A DNA stretch of 61,387 nucleotides from DASSFG01 sp035547915 (GCA_035547915.1 DASZTS010000048.1:1-61387), one strand, 5' to 3'. Positions 8,685 to 17,833 are shown, counted from the stretch's first letter. Program-made: numbers and translations. Notes: generated from the sequence alone by a model not told the origin.

Positions 8685-9167
8685 ATGAACGACGCACAAC
8701 ACATCGTGACGGCCTTGGAGGAAGCCGGCGTGACCCACGTCGTCTGGATCCCCGACTCGTCGCTCGGTACATGGGAAGGAGCGCTCGCTGCGTCGCAACA
8801 CCTCCGTCTTCTGCGAGTTTGCCGCGAGGGGGAGGCCTGGGGGTTAGCTGCCGGCTTGCACATCGGCGGGGCGAGGCCGATTGTCATCGTGCAGAACACG
8901 GGCTTCTTCGAATCGGGCGACTCGCTGCGGAACGTCCTCTTCGACCTCGAACTGCCGCTCTACGCCATCGTCGGTTACCGCAGTTTCTTGCTGGCCGATT
9001 CGCGCGACACGGCGCGCCAGTACACCGAGCCCGTGCTGGCGGCGTGGGGCCTCGACCACGTGTTGATCGAGTCGCCGCAGCAATGGCCGTTGTTCGTCGA
9101 CCACTACCGGGCCTGCCAGAACGCGGGCCGGCCGGGCGTGACCCTGTGGGCCGAAGGAAGGGGATGA
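8685..9167 (+). CDS. ThDP-dependent decarboxylase, alpha (PYR-domain) subunit
   Basis: A 160-residue protein matching the N-terminal pyrimidine-binding domain of ThDP enzymes of the sulfopyruvate/phosphonopyruvate decarboxylase group. The VVWIPDSSLG start and the CREGEAWGLAAG segment (about 46-57), which carries the Glu that activates the cofactor, are clear. The beta subunit starts two bases after the stop codon, so the two are translated together and should form a heteromeric enzyme in the cytoplasm. The split is like comD/comE of coenzyme M synthesis, but no other gene of that pathway is nearby, so the substrate (a 2-oxo acid) is not assigned. Confidence 0.85.
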   Translation: MNDAQHIVTALEEAGVTHVVWIPDSSLGTWEGALAASQHLRLLRVCREGEAWGLAAGLHIGGARPIVIVQNTGFFESGDSLRNVLFDLELPLYAIVGYRSFLLADSRDTARQYTEPVLAAWGLDHVLIESPQQWPLFVDHYRACQNAGRPGVTLWAEGRG

Positions 9168-9168
9168 C

Positions 9169-9768
9169 ATGCCGATCGACGACCAACCACAAGGCGGCCC
9201 CATGCGGCTCCTGCCGGCCCTCGAAGTGCTCGCCGCGCTGCGGCACGACGAGATCGTTGTGACGACGATGGGCGCGGCGCGCGAATGGCCCAAGCTCTCG
9301 CAACACCCGCTCGACTTGCACTATCTGCCGTCGGCGATGGGCCAGGCGCCGCTCGTGGGACTGGGGCTCGCGCTGGCGCGACCCATCCGCGAGGTGATCG
9401 TCCTCAACGGCGATGGCTGCATGTTGATGAACCTCGGCTGCCTCGTGACGATCGCGGCCGCGCGGGCTGCGAACCTCACGCTAATCGTGCTCGAAAACGG
9501 CATCTACGAAGTGACCGGGGGTCAGACCACCGCGGCGGCGGGCGGCGCCGGAATCGATTTCGCCGCCGTGGCCCGCGCGGCTGGGATCGCCAGTACGTTT
9601 ATGTTCGACGATCTATCCGCGTGGCAGAGCGGAGCAGCTACCGTACTCCGTTCGCCCGGCCCACGGTTCGTCTGTCTGCGCGTCGCACCGGTCGGCGCCG
9701 ATTACCAGCTTCCTACGATGCCGCCCATGACCGAGCGTCTGACCGCCTTTCGAGCCGCGCTCGGTTGA
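9169..9768 (+). CDS. ThDP-dependent decarboxylase, beta (PP-domain) subunit
   Basis: A 199-residue protein matching the C-terminal diphosphate-binding domain. The metal/ThDP motif runs from NGDGCMLMNLG (about 80-90) to LENGIYEVTGGQ (about 107-118), the usual GDG...N spacing. The start MPIDDQP overlaps the expected junction; an internal Met at residue 12 (MRLLPALEVL) would be an alternative, since the preceding residues are not conserved-looking. It is the partner of the gene two bases upstream. Together they equal one half-size sulfopyruvate or phosphonopyruvate decarboxylase-like enzyme. The pair ends in a convergent gap with the next minus-strand gene. Confidence 0.85.
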   Translation: MPIDDQPQGGPMRLLPALEVLAALRHDEIVVTTMGAAREWPKLSQHPLDLHYLPSAMGQAPLVGLGLALARPIREVIVLNGDGCMLMNLGCLVTIAAARAANLTLIVLENGIYEVTGGQTTAAAGGAGIDFAAVARAAGIASTFMFDDLSAWQSGAATVLRSPGPRFVCLRVAPVGADYQLPTMPPMTERLTAFRAALG

Positions 9769-9919
9769 GCCCTGAGCCCGGCGTAGGGCATATGCCGGAG
9801 AATGCCTGCCGAGAAGAACCTATACGACCGGTTGAAAGAACAGAAGAGAAATGACGGGCGGCTTGCCGGTCGTCGCGACCAGGCTGAATAGGTGACTGCC
9901 GCCTACGCACGCTGATGTG

Positions 9920-10237
9920 CTAGCGGCGTGTCCGTCCGGCGGGGGAAGCCGCTTTGGCGCCGCTTCCGGCGGTCTGCTTCTTGAGCCGCTTGGCGATCTC
10001 CGCCCGCAACTTCTCCGCGTCGAGCCGCAAACGGGCTTCCTTGGGCGCGTTCGATACCTTCTCGGCCCAACGCTTCAACCAAGCGATGTGCCCGACCGCC
10101 GTGGAGACGTCGATCGGCACGACCTTCGGCCCCTGACGCAGCATTTCTTCGCGCGTCTGGCGGAGATTCGATACGATCTCGTCCACGTCGCGCATCATGG
10201 CAGCCACGTCCTCGGGCGTGCTGTCTACCTTGGCCAT
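9920..10237 (-). CDS. Small charged protein of unknown function
   Basis: A 105-residue protein. The ATG at 10237 is favoured because AGGAGG lies a few bases upstream. It is mostly helical by pattern (EDVAAMMRDVDEIVSNLRQ at about 8-26; EARLRLDAEKLRAEIAKRL at about 67-85) and ends in a basic Ala/Lys/Arg tail (SPAGRTRR). No membrane segment or known motif. The basic tail resembles nucleic-acid-binding tails of small bacterial proteins, but this is only an inference. A longer reading from 10286 is possible in another frame and is rejected. Confidence 0.6.
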   Translation of the reverse strand: MAKVDSTPEDVAAMMRDVDEIVSNLRQTREEMLRQGPKVVPIDVSTAVGHIAWLKRWAEKVSNAPKEARLRLDAEKLRAEIAKRLKKQTAGSGAKAASPAGRTRR

Positions 10238-10631
10238 TGCTCCTCCTTTTCGATCTCACGTCGTCGATTGTCGCAGCGGGCGTCACTTTTCTACCAGAAA
10301 AAGGTGATGTGTCAAACCGTTTCCTGCGATCTCGTAGTGACCGATTGATTTTTTGTTGAAGTATTCACCTCTAATCCTGAACGCTTGTTGCACGCCGAGG
10401 GCAAGCCAGGTCCGGCGGAAAGCCGCGCGGACCGTCGGCCGGTTTCCTTCTGCCCACGCGTACACTTGCTTGGGCCTTCGCCCTCGATCACGCTAACGCC
10501 CAGACGAATCCGCCGCGTACACACCGGTCCGTATGTCGGGTCCAGTGCCTCGAACCATGCCGGATAGATGCCGACCGGATTCCTCGTCCGTCCAAAAAAG
10601 CATTTTTCCCAACCAAGCTGCTTTCGCCACC
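10238..10631 (-). pseudogene. Intergenic stretch with a possible broken small gene (minus strand)
   Basis: This 394-base stretch has no intact gene of confidence. On the minus strand a 60-codon frame ending at 10283 reads like a true protein end (WAEGNRPTVRAAF, then LGVQQAFRIRGEYFNKKSIG, then HHLFLVEK), starting at a GTG at 10465. The adjacent upstream part is protein-like in another frame (NPVGIYPAWFEALDPTYGPV, then GVSVIEGEGPSK), so a frameshift near 10460-10470 could have split one gene. The family is unknown. The rest would contain promoters for the flanking genes, none clear. Confidence 0.3.
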
Positions 10632-11276
10632 ATGGAGACATCAATGCACACCTGGCACACTCGTTTCGTTCTCGGTTCGGTCGCGACCCTGTGTCTCCTC
10701 TTCGCCGCGCCCGTGATCGCCGCCGACGACGGCGAGTGGATCTCGCTCTTCGACGGCACCTCGCTCGACGGCTGGGAGAAGATCGGCTCGGAGCAAAGCG
10801 TCTGGGAGGTGAAAGACGGCGCCATCTGCGGTTCCGGACCGGCCTCGATGCTCGTCTGCACCAAAGGCCCCTACAAGAACTTCCGCTACCGGGCCGAGAT
10901 CAAGATCAACGACCATGGCAATTCGGGACTCTATTTCCGCACCACGCGCAAGCCGGGCTTCACCGACGGCTACGAGGCGCAGATCGACAGCACGCACAGC
11001 GATCCGATTCGCACGGGATCGCTGTACGGCATGTGCCACGTCTATCGCCCGCTCGTGAAGCCCGACACCTGGTTCACCTATGAGTTGGAAGTCCGCGACG
11101 ACGTCTGGCGCGGTCGCAAGATGACGCGGATCAAGATCTCCGTCGACGGAACCGAGTTGTACGAATACCTCGATTTCGCACTGACGTTCGGCGAGGGACA
11201 TTTCGCCTTCCAGCAGCACGACCCGGGCAGCAAGGTGCAGATCCGCAAGGTCGCCGTGCTTCCCCTGGCCGACTGA
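10632..11276 (+). CDS. Secreted DUF1080 (3-keto-disaccharide hydrolase) protein
   Basis: A 214-residue exported protein. A signal peptide (FVLGSVATLCLLFAAPVIAA) is followed by the single DUF1080 domain with its hallmark WISLFDGTSLDGWEKIG start, the NSGLYFRT motif and GYEAQID. DUF1080 is a concanavalin-like beta-sandwich; some members hydrolyse 3-keto-glycosides and others probably bind sugar. The family is greatly expanded in planctomycetes. ATG 10632 or 10644 both leave a normal signal peptide; neither has a clear ribosome site. It precedes the exported esterase fusion on the same strand by 58 bases, so the two may be co-transcribed for polysaccharide use. Confidence 0.92.
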   Translation: METSMHTWHTRFVLGSVATLCLLFAAPVIAADDGEWISLFDGTSLDGWEKIGSEQSVWEVKDGAICGSGPASMLVCTKGPYKNFRYRAEIKINDHGNSGLYFRTTRKPGFTDGYEAQIDSTHSDPIRTGSLYGMCHVYRPLVKPDTWFTYELEVRDDVWRGRKMTRIKISVDGTELYEYLDFALTFGEGHFAFQQHDPGSKVQIRKVAVLPLAD

Positions 11277-11334
11277 CGTCTCGGGCATCTGTCGTCAGGT
11301 TCGTTTACGCAAACCCTTCCTACGGAATCGTGCC

Positions 11335-13041
11335 ATGAGAGGCCTGCACGCGTTCTTGGTGTGGCTCGTCGTTTGCGCGGGGGCCAGCATCAACGGGCAA
11401 CCGAAGAACGACATCGACAACTACGAGCCGGGTCCCGACTCGAAGCCGCAGGCGGGCGTTCCGCAAGGAAAGTCGTTCTCGTTCCACTTCGACGATTCGC
11501 GGATCTTTCCCGGCACGAGCCGCACGATCACGGTGTATGTTCCGGCCAAATATAAAGGCGACGAGCCCGCCTGCGTCTATGTCGGGCTCGACGGGCTTGG
11601 TTTTGGCGTGCCGGTGGTCTTCGACAACCTGATTCACAAGGGCGAGATGCCCGTGACCATCGCCGTGGGAATCTCGCCGGGAGCGGTTTCCGCGGCCGAC
11701 AAACAGGAGAATCCTCGCTTCAATCGCAGCTTCGAGTTCGACGGGATGAACGACTCCTTGGCTCGTTGCATCGTGGAGGAGATCTTTCCGGCGGTCGAAA
11801 ACCACCAAACCCCGGATGGGTTGCCGATCAAGCTTTCGACCGATCCCAACGCTCGTTGTACCGGCGGCGCCAGTACCGGAGGCATCGCTGCCTTCACGCT
11901 GGCTTGGGAACGGCCCGACCAGTTCCGCCGCGTCTTTTCGGCCATCGGCACGTTCGTCGGCATGCGCGGGGGCGATCACTATCCGGTGCTGGTGCGCAAG
12001 ACCGAACCCAAGCCGCTTCGTGTTTTCCAGCAAGACGGCGAGAACGACCAATGGATGGGCGGTCCCGAAGTCGGCGACTGGTGGATAGGCAACGTCATGC
12101 TCGACCGCGCTTTGGAATTCTCCGGCTACGAGCACACGCACGTGTGGGGCACGGGCCCACACAGCGGCAAGCACGCCACGGCGATCTTTCCGGACGCGAT
12201 GCGTTATCTGTGGAAGGATTGGCCCAAGCCGCTTGTGCCGCAGACGGCGAAGAGCCAGAACGTCATCCTGAAGGGTACGCTCGATCCGGAATCGAGCTGG
12301 CAACTCGTCGGCGACGCGGGCGAAACCTGCGAACAGCTCGTGGCGAACCCGCAGGGCGAAGTCTTCTTTCGCGATGTTGCACTCAGGCGGACGCGTAAGC
12401 TGGATGTAGAAGGCAAGGTTGCCGATGCTGGGGGCATGCCGGTGGACCGAGCTTTCGCCTTCAAAGCAGACGGGCAGGTGGCATCGATCGAGGATTGTCC
12501 GGCGACGTGCATCACAGTCACCTACCGCGGCGACATTTACGCCACCGAGGGATCGGCCGGCAAAGTGTGGCTGATCAAGGCCGACGGCACCAAGAAACTG
12601 CTCGATGAGGGTTTGAAATATCCCACGGCCATCGCCTTGTCGCCCGATGGCCTCTGGCTGGCTGTGATGGAAAGCCACACGCACCGCGGCAACAGCTACC
12701 GCGTGCAGGCGGACGGCGCCGTCGATACGAAGCAACCCTTCTATTGGGCGCATGTGCCGGACTGGGCCGACGACAGCGGCGCCGGCAACATGTGTTTCGA
12801 TCGCGACGGGCGCGCCTACGTCGCCACGCACATGGGTGTGCAGATCTTCGATCGCAACGGCCGCTCGCGCGGCATCTTGCCGTTGCCGGCGGGCCGAGCG
12901 ACGAGCGTTTGTTTCGGAGGCAAGGCTTTCGATATGCTCTTTGCCACCAGCGGGGGAAAGCTCTTCAAGCGACATATGAAAGCCGTCGGCGCACCGGCCT
13001 TCGGAGAACCGATCAAGCTTCCTCCGTGGGGCGCCGGCTAA
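11335..13041 (+). CDS. Exported esterase fused to an SMP-30-like beta-propeller
   Basis: A 568-residue protein with a short signal peptide (HAFLVWLVVCAGASI). Residues about 40-295 form an esterase of the enterochelin-esterase/esterase-D type: oxyanion segment YVGLDGLGFG, nucleophile elbow GGASTGG (Ser near 180), Asp in FQQDGENDQW and the histidine in GPHSGKHA. Residues about 390-568 form an SMP-30/gluconolactonase-type propeller (YRGDIYATEGSAGKVWLI, ALSPDGLWLAV, DRDGRAYVATHMG). Both parts suit cleavage of esters or lactones on carbohydrates outside the cytoplasm. The fusion is unusual but common enough in planctomycetes to be believable; the substrate is unknown. Confidence 0.85.
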   Translation: MRGLHAFLVWLVVCAGASINGQPKNDIDNYEPGPDSKPQAGVPQGKSFSFHFDDSRIFPGTSRTITVYVPAKYKGDEPACVYVGLDGLGFGVPVVFDNLIHKGEMPVTIAVGISPGAVSAADKQENPRFNRSFEFDGMNDSLARCIVEEIFPAVENHQTPDGLPIKLSTDPNARCTGGASTGGIAAFTLAWERPDQFRRVFSAIGTFVGMRGGDHYPVLVRKTEPKPLRVFQQDGENDQWMGGPEVGDWWIGNVMLDRALEFSGYEHTHVWGTGPHSGKHATAIFPDAMRYLWKDWPKPLVPQTAKSQNVILKGTLDPESSWQLVGDAGETCEQLVANPQGEVFFRDVALRRTRKLDVEGKVADAGGMPVDRAFAFKADGQVASIEDCPATCITVTYRGDIYATEGSAGKVWLIKADGTKKLLDEGLKYPTAIALSPDGLWLAVMESHTHRGNSYRVQADGAVDTKQPFYWAHVPDWADDSGAGNMCFDRDGRAYVATHMGVQIFDRNGRSRGILPLPAGRATSVCFGGKAFDMLFATSGGKLFKRHMKAVGAPAFGEPIKLPPWGAG

Positions 13042-13217
13042 GCCTTGCCGGTGTCGCGGGCGCGTAAAAATCTTCACGAGCGGTACATTCCGTATTCCGA
13101 GATAGGGGCTTCGCGCGATCGGCGTGGCTCCGAGCCCTTTGTGTCGAAAGCGCGTTTGATATTTGATAGACATTGCGGGTGTACGATCCCGCCGCATTCC
13201 ACACTGGGTGAGAAGCC

Positions 13218-13637
13218 ATGGCAAAGAAAAAGGCTGTTCCTAAAAAGGCCCCCAATCCCACGCCGGCGCGCTCGCGGAAGAGTGCCAAAACGAAGCGCCC
13301 GAGTAACGAAGCCGCGCCGATGACCGCTGTAACAGCGCGTCCGTCACCCGCGGGCACCTTTCATGTCTTCCGGCATGAGATCGACGGCAATCCGACGAAT
13401 GGACCGCTCATCGTCGAAATCCCGATCGCCGCGGGACGTGGCGACCATCCACAGAAGCCGTCGTTCGTCGGCTTCAGCGCCGAGATGAACGAGGAGCACT
13501 GGCCCGACCAGTTCGCCTTTCGTATCATCTCGCTCGAGGCGACGAGCGTCCGCGTGATGGTCAGCCGCGTCGACAAGGATTCGCCAGACATGGGCTGGGG
13601 CGTAACGCTCGTCGTGCATGTGCTGGTTTGCGGATGA
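13218..13637 (+). CDS. Small protein with basic N-terminal tail
   Basis: A 139-residue protein of unknown function. The first 45 residues are rich in Lys, Pro and Ala (AKKKAVPKKAPNPTPARSRK), like a disordered nucleic-acid-binding tail; the rest (about 50-139) looks like a compact beta-rich domain (GTFHVFRHEIDGN, PSFVGFSAEMNEEHW, SVRVMVSRVDKDS, VTLVVHVLVCG). No signal peptide. It lies 33 bases before the HAD phosphatase on the same strand and may share its transcript. I do not recognise the domain. Confidence 0.7.
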   Translation: MAKKKAVPKKAPNPTPARSRKSAKTKRPSNEAAPMTAVTARPSPAGTFHVFRHEIDGNPTNGPLIVEIPIAAGRGDHPQKPSFVGFSAEMNEEHWPDQFAFRIISLEATSVRVMVSRVDKDSPDMGWGVTLVVHVLVCG

Positions 13638-13670
13638 TTTCGACACGCCTGGCCGCCGGCGGGAGGATGA

Positions 13671-14330
13671 ATGGATACGCTGGGCCTGATCTTCGACGTG
13701 GACGGCGTGCTCGTCGATTCCTACGCGGCGCATTTCGAGAGCTGGCAGATCGCGGCCAGAGAATTCGGGTTCACGATCAGTGAAGACGAATTCAAACAGA
13801 ACTTCGGCCGCAAGAGCCACGAGACGATCTCCGAGCGATGGGGCGATGCGCTCACCGCCGACGAGATCGCGCGCTTCGCGGAGCGTAAGGAAGCCGCCTA
13901 TCGCGGTGTCATCCGCTACAATTTTCCCGCCATGGACGGTGCGGGCGAATTGATCGACGCCTGGCACGCAGCCGGGCATCGGTTGGCGGTCGGGTCGTCG
14001 GCCCCGCCCGAGAATGTGAGCATCGTGCTCGATCAACTCGGCCGGCGCGATCGGTTCCAGAACATCATTACGGGCGTGGACGTGAAACGCGGCAAGCCGG
14101 ATCCGCAAGTCTATCTGCTGGCCGCCGCGGGACTCGGCCTTCCGGCGCACCGCTGCGCGGTGATCGAAGACGCTCCGGCTGGCATCGCCGCGGCCAAGGC
14201 GGCGAGCGCGCTGGCCATCGGCCTGGTCAGCACGGGGCACACCTGGGAGAGCCTCGATCAGGCGGATCATCGCGTGGGCACGCTGTGCGATCTGAACCCC
14301 GCACGCATCGTCGGCTGGTTGACCGACTGA
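13671..14330 (+). CDS. HAD-family phosphatase, beta-phosphoglucomutase-like
   Basis: A 219-residue haloacid dehalogenase superfamily enzyme. Motif I is FDVDGVLVDS with both catalytic Asp residues (about 8-17), followed by an alpha-helical cap. Motif II is the Ser in VGSSAPP, motif III the Lys in KRGKPDPQVYL, and motif IV VIEDAPAGIAAAKAA. This matches the beta-phosphoglucomutase/sugar-phosphatase branch. It is cytoplasmic and acts on a phosphorylated sugar or similar small molecule that cannot be specified. The GGGAGGATGA stretch before the ATG supports the start. It ends about 150 bases before the large exported glycoside-hydrolase-like protein. Confidence 0.93.
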   Translation: MDTLGLIFDVDGVLVDSYAAHFESWQIAAREFGFTISEDEFKQNFGRKSHETISERWGDALTADEIARFAERKEAAYRGVIRYNFPAMDGAGELIDAWHAAGHRLAVGSSAPPENVSIVLDQLGRRDRFQNIITGVDVKRGKPDPQVYLLAAAGLGLPAHRCAVIEDAPAGIAAAKAASALAIGLVSTGHTWESLDQADHRVGTLCDLNPARIVGWLTD

Positions 14331-14479
14331 ACCGCGTCAGAACCTTCGTGGCAGCGAGCCACCGGACTCCGACACAGACACGGCCCGCGCACCGGCATGG
14401 TATACTGCCACCTCGTACCGGTTGGGTTTGTCGTTCTCCATCGCCACGCTCCCACCGCCGATCCATCGGCCACGCCCGC

Positions 14480-17400
14480 ATGCTCATCCTCCGATCATTC
14501 ACCGCGACGGTTGTTTTCTTTATGCTCGTCTCCGCCGGCATTGCCGCGGAGAACCTCGTACCCGATCCGTCGTTCGAAGAGCCGATGCCGAAGAATCAGT
14601 TCGGCCATGTCTTCAAGCATTGGGGCGGCTGGCTCTACGAGGGTGAGTGCGAATTCCGCGTCTCCGATCTGGCCCACAGCGGCCAGCATTCGCTGCTGAT
14701 CGTCGGCCGTAACGCACCCAAGATCCGTGCCGCTCCCGCGGGCTTTGCCGTCGAGCCGGGCCGCTATCGGGTCACCGCCTATCTGCGCGGCCTTGATATC
14801 GGTGTGCGCGACGGCGCGACGACGGAGCTGATGTTTGACGGCAAATACATTCCGCTTCGCAAGTCGGGAACGTTCGGTTGGAGCAAGCTCACCTATGTCG
14901 CCGACATCGGGGCGAAGGCCGAGGCCCACTATCCGAGCTTCGGCCTCTGGGCGCCGGGGTACCTGTGGGTCGATGATGTGAGCATCGAGCGCGTCGCCGG
15001 CGACGTGCCACTCACACCCGATCCGCTCATCGCGGCGGAAGAGCGGCCGATCGCTCCCCCCGCGGCCTTGGGCAACAACGCGACGCGCTGCCCGGAATGT
15101 GGCTACCGCAATCCGGCCTCGTCGGTCCGCTGCTACGCTTGCGGCACCGCGCTCGAAGCCGGCGCCGTCATCGTGGCGGAGCAGCTCGTGAAGTCGATCA
15201 CATCTTTCGAGGACCGCCGTTCGGTCGACGGCGGTAAGCTCGTGGCGGCCCATGTAACCGACGGTCGCAATGCCCTCCTCGTCGAACAGGGCTATGCCGT
15301 GTTGAGTGGCCCGCAAGACTGGTCCGGCTACGACTACTTGAAGGCCGACGTCTACACCGACTCTCCCACGCCGCTCCCGCTGTATGTCGAAGTCCAGGAC
15401 CAGCAGACGCGCGATTATTGGACCCGCGTGAATTACACGACCGTCGTTCCGCCGGGGGCGAGCGCGCTGATCGTGCCCACCGCGCTGTACGTCGGTGAGA
15501 AGTCGCGCCCCGGGCGATCGCTCGATCGAGGCCACGTGACGAAGTTGGTCTTCTCCGTTGGCGAGCATCCGCCCGCCGGTCTCTATCTCGACCATCTGCG
15601 ATTGGAACGAGATACCGAACCGGCCAGTGTGCAGTTCGCCGGTCTGTGGGCCTTCGACGTCGGTCCGGCGGGCAGCCCGCTGATGGAAGGTTTCACTGCG
15701 CTCGACTTCAGCAAGACCTATACACCGGGCCGCGGGTACGGCTGGAAGAACGCTCGCCTGTGGCGGGGCTTCGACGCCTTGCAGCCCGATCCGCTCTACC
15801 AGGATTTCCTCTGCATCGAACAGGGCGGCCTGGCGATCGATCTGCCCAACGGCACCTACCACGTCGTCGTCAACATGGACTCGCCCTCCGGCTTCTGGGG
15901 CGAGGTGCAACGCTACCGACGCCGGGCGTTGATATTGGAAGGCCGACCGTACGTCGACACGATGGACCTGGCGTCGTTCAAGGCCCACTATTATCGCAAC
16001 TGGGACCGCGACGATCTGCCCAGCGAGCGCACCTTCGACGTCTACCAGGTGCCCTACTTCGGCGAGAAGCAGCACGAAGTCGAAGTGCGCGACGGGCAGC
16101 TCAACATCGATTTCGAAGGATCGGACTGGGCCTGCACCGTGTCATCGGTCATCGTCTATCCCGATGCCAAGGCGGACCAAGGTCGGCGCTTTGTCGATTT
16201 TGTTCGCGAGCGGCGGCGGTTTCATTTCGACAACGCCTTCAAGCGCGTGCTGCCCGCGGCGGTGGGCCAACCGACCGCTCCCACCGATGCCGAGCGAGCC
16301 CGCGGGTTCGTGGCCTTCGTCCGCGATCCGATGAACGATGTTAACGTCTTGGATGGTCCCTTGGCGGGCGAGCGCGTCGACGAATTGCGTGCCTCGGCCT
16401 TCGCCGGTGAATACGAGCCGGTGACCGTTTCGCTGCTGCCGCTCCGCGACGAGGGCCTGGGACGCGTGAAGGTCTCCGTCGATGATCTGAAAGGACCGGC
16501 CGCGATCGGGTCGGCCGCCATCGATGTCGGCTACGTGCAGCACCGGCTGTCGCGTGTCACCTCCGAAGGGAGCGTGTATACGATCGCACCGAGGTGGATC
16601 GTGCGGCGAGCGGTGGCTCCTGTTCCGGCCGGGCTGACGCGCACCTTCTGGCTCACCATCAAGACGCCCGCCGACGCGCCGCCCGGCGAGTACCGCGGCG
16701 CCGTGCGCATCGAAACGGAGCGGGGCGGCAAGTTGTCGCTGCCGCTGCGTTTGACCGTGCGCAAGGGAACGCTCGATCCGGTCGATCTGCCGGCCGGACC
16801 GTTCAGCCACACGATCGATCTGCCGTGGTACGACGACGAATCGGCCACCCATAATCGCGAGATGGCATCGCGCTCGCTGGCGAAGATGCGCGAATATGGC
16901 TTTACGACCGCCAGCGGCCTGCCCGTCGTGAAGTATCTCGGATTCAAGGATGGCGTGCCGCAGTTCGATTTCGCGCAGGCCGATGTCCAAATGGAACTGT
17001 TCCGCCAGCACGGTTTCGAAATGCCCGTCGTCAGCTATTGCCCGCTGGTGGGATTGAATCTCTACGGCCGCGACGAGGCGGCCATGAATGCGGCCGGGCT
17101 TTCCGACTACAGCCAATTCATCAAGCGCGTGTTTACCGCCGTCCAGGCTCACGCCCAGCAGTCCAAGTGGCTGCCGGTCTATTGGAACATCGGCGATGAA
17201 CCGCTGGGCGACGACCTGACGCGCAGCGCCGAGAACGCCGAGACATTCCGCCGCGCGTTTCCCCTCGGGCCGCCGCAGTTCACCATCCCCAGTTCGTTTG
17301 CCGGCACGAACGCGGCCGATCCGCACTTCCGCCTGGCCAAGGCAGTACATATCGTCGCCTGGAACCTGCACGACGCTGCCTCGGTCGACCTACTGCATAA

Positions 17401-17833
17401 GGCCGGCGGGGATTGGGCCTTCTATAACGGGGGCGATCGTTGGACGTACGGTGTCTATATGTACAAGGCCGCCAAGCGATACGGAATGAAATATCGCCTG
17501 TCGTGGCACTGGAATGCGACGGCCGGCGATCCGTACTATCCGCTCGACTGCCGCGAAGACGATTACGCCTGGTGCAACTCCACGCCCGACAGAGAGCTTA
17601 TCCCGGCCGTACAATTCGAGCGAATCCGCGAAGGGCTCGACGATTACCGGCGGTTGATAACGCTCGACCGGCTGGTTGCGGAACGGCCCGACGCACCGGC
17701 TGCCAAACAGGCTCGAAAGCTCATCGACGAGATCATGGGCACGTTCGAACTGGGCGACCGCGAGCCGCGCGGCGCCGAGACCTTCACGCAATTGCGCAGC
17801 CGACTCGACGCGGCGATCGAGGGCTTGCGCTGA
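14480..17833 (+). CDS. Large exported glycoside-hydrolase-like protein with a zinc ribbon
   Basis: An 1117-residue protein. ATG 14480 is chosen because a signal peptide begins there (MLILRSFTATVVFFMLVSAG); an upstream in-frame ATG at 14285 overlaps the HAD gene. Order: carbohydrate-binding-like beta-sandwich starting NLVPDPSFEE (about 25-170), a four-Cys zinc ribbon CPEC...CYAC (about 203-221), a second beta-sandwich (about 240-390), a further sugar-binding-like region, then a DUF4091/GH123-type part (about 780-1110) with YDDESATHN, SYCPLVGLNLYG and PVYWNIGDEP, whose acidic residues could be catalytic. It ends in a helical segment. Probably periplasmic or surface-exposed and active on a complex glycan. 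The zinc ribbon is unexpected in an exported enzyme. Confidence 0.8.
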   Translation: MLILRSFTATVVFFMLVSAGIAAENLVPDPSFEEPMPKNQFGHVFKHWGGWLYEGECEFRVSDLAHSGQHSLLIVGRNAPKIRAAPAGFAVEPGRYRVTAYLRGLDIGVRDGATTELMFDGKYIPLRKSGTFGWSKLTYVADIGAKAEAHYPSFGLWAPGYLWVDDVSIERVAGDVPLTPDPLIAAEERPIAPPAALGNNATRCPECGYRNPASSVRCYACGTALEAGAVIVAEQLVKSITSFEDRRSVDGGKLVAAHVTDGRNALLVEQGYAVLSGPQDWSGYDYLKADVYTDSPTPLPLYVEVQDQQTRDYWTRVNYTTVVPPGASALIVPTALYVGEKSRPGRSLDRGHVTKLVFSVGEHPPAGLYLDHLRLERDTEPASVQFAGLWAFDVGPAGSPLMEGFTALDFSKTYTPGRGYGWKNARLWRGFDALQPDPLYQDFLCIEQGGLAIDLPNGTYHVVVNMDSPSGFWGEVQRYRRRALILEGRPYVDTMDLASFKAHYYRNWDRDDLPSERTFDVYQVPYFGEKQHEVEVRDGQLNIDFEGSDWACTVSSVIVYPDAKADQGRRFVDFVRERRRFHFDNAFKRVLPAAVGQPTAPTDAERARGFVAFVRDPMNDVNVLDGPLAGERVDELRASAFAGEYEPVTVSLLPLRDEGLGRVKVSVDDLKGPAAIGSAAIDVGYVQHRLSRVTSEGSVYTIAPRWIVRRAVAPVPAGLTRTFWLTIKTPADAPPGEYRGAVRIETERGGKLSLPLRLTVRKGTLDPVDLPAGPFSHTIDLPWYDDESATHNREMASRSLAKMREYGFTTASGLPVVKYLGFKDGVPQFDFAQADVQMELFRQHGFEMPVVSYCPLVGLNLYGRDEAAMNAAGLSDYSQFIKRVFTAVQAHAQQSKWLPVYWNIGDEPLGDDLTRSAENAETFRRAFPLGPPQFTIPSSFAGTNAADPHFRLAKAVHIVAWNLHDAASVDLLHKAGGDWAFYNGGDRWTYGVYMYKAAKRYGMKYRLSWHWNATAGDPYYPLDCREDDYAWCNSTPDRELIPAVQFERIREGLDDYRRLITLDRLVAERPDAPAAKQARKLIDEIMGTFELGDREPRGAETFTQLRSRLDAAIEGLR

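Noticed and set aside
11320..13224. 634-codon minus-strand frame opposite the esterase/propeller gene
   Set aside because: His/Arg/Val-rich shadow of a gene with clear motifs; no domain or start signal of its own.
14495..16075. 526-codon minus-strand frame within the glycoside-hydrolase-like gene
   Set aside because: No recognisable domain; composition typical of antisense reading.
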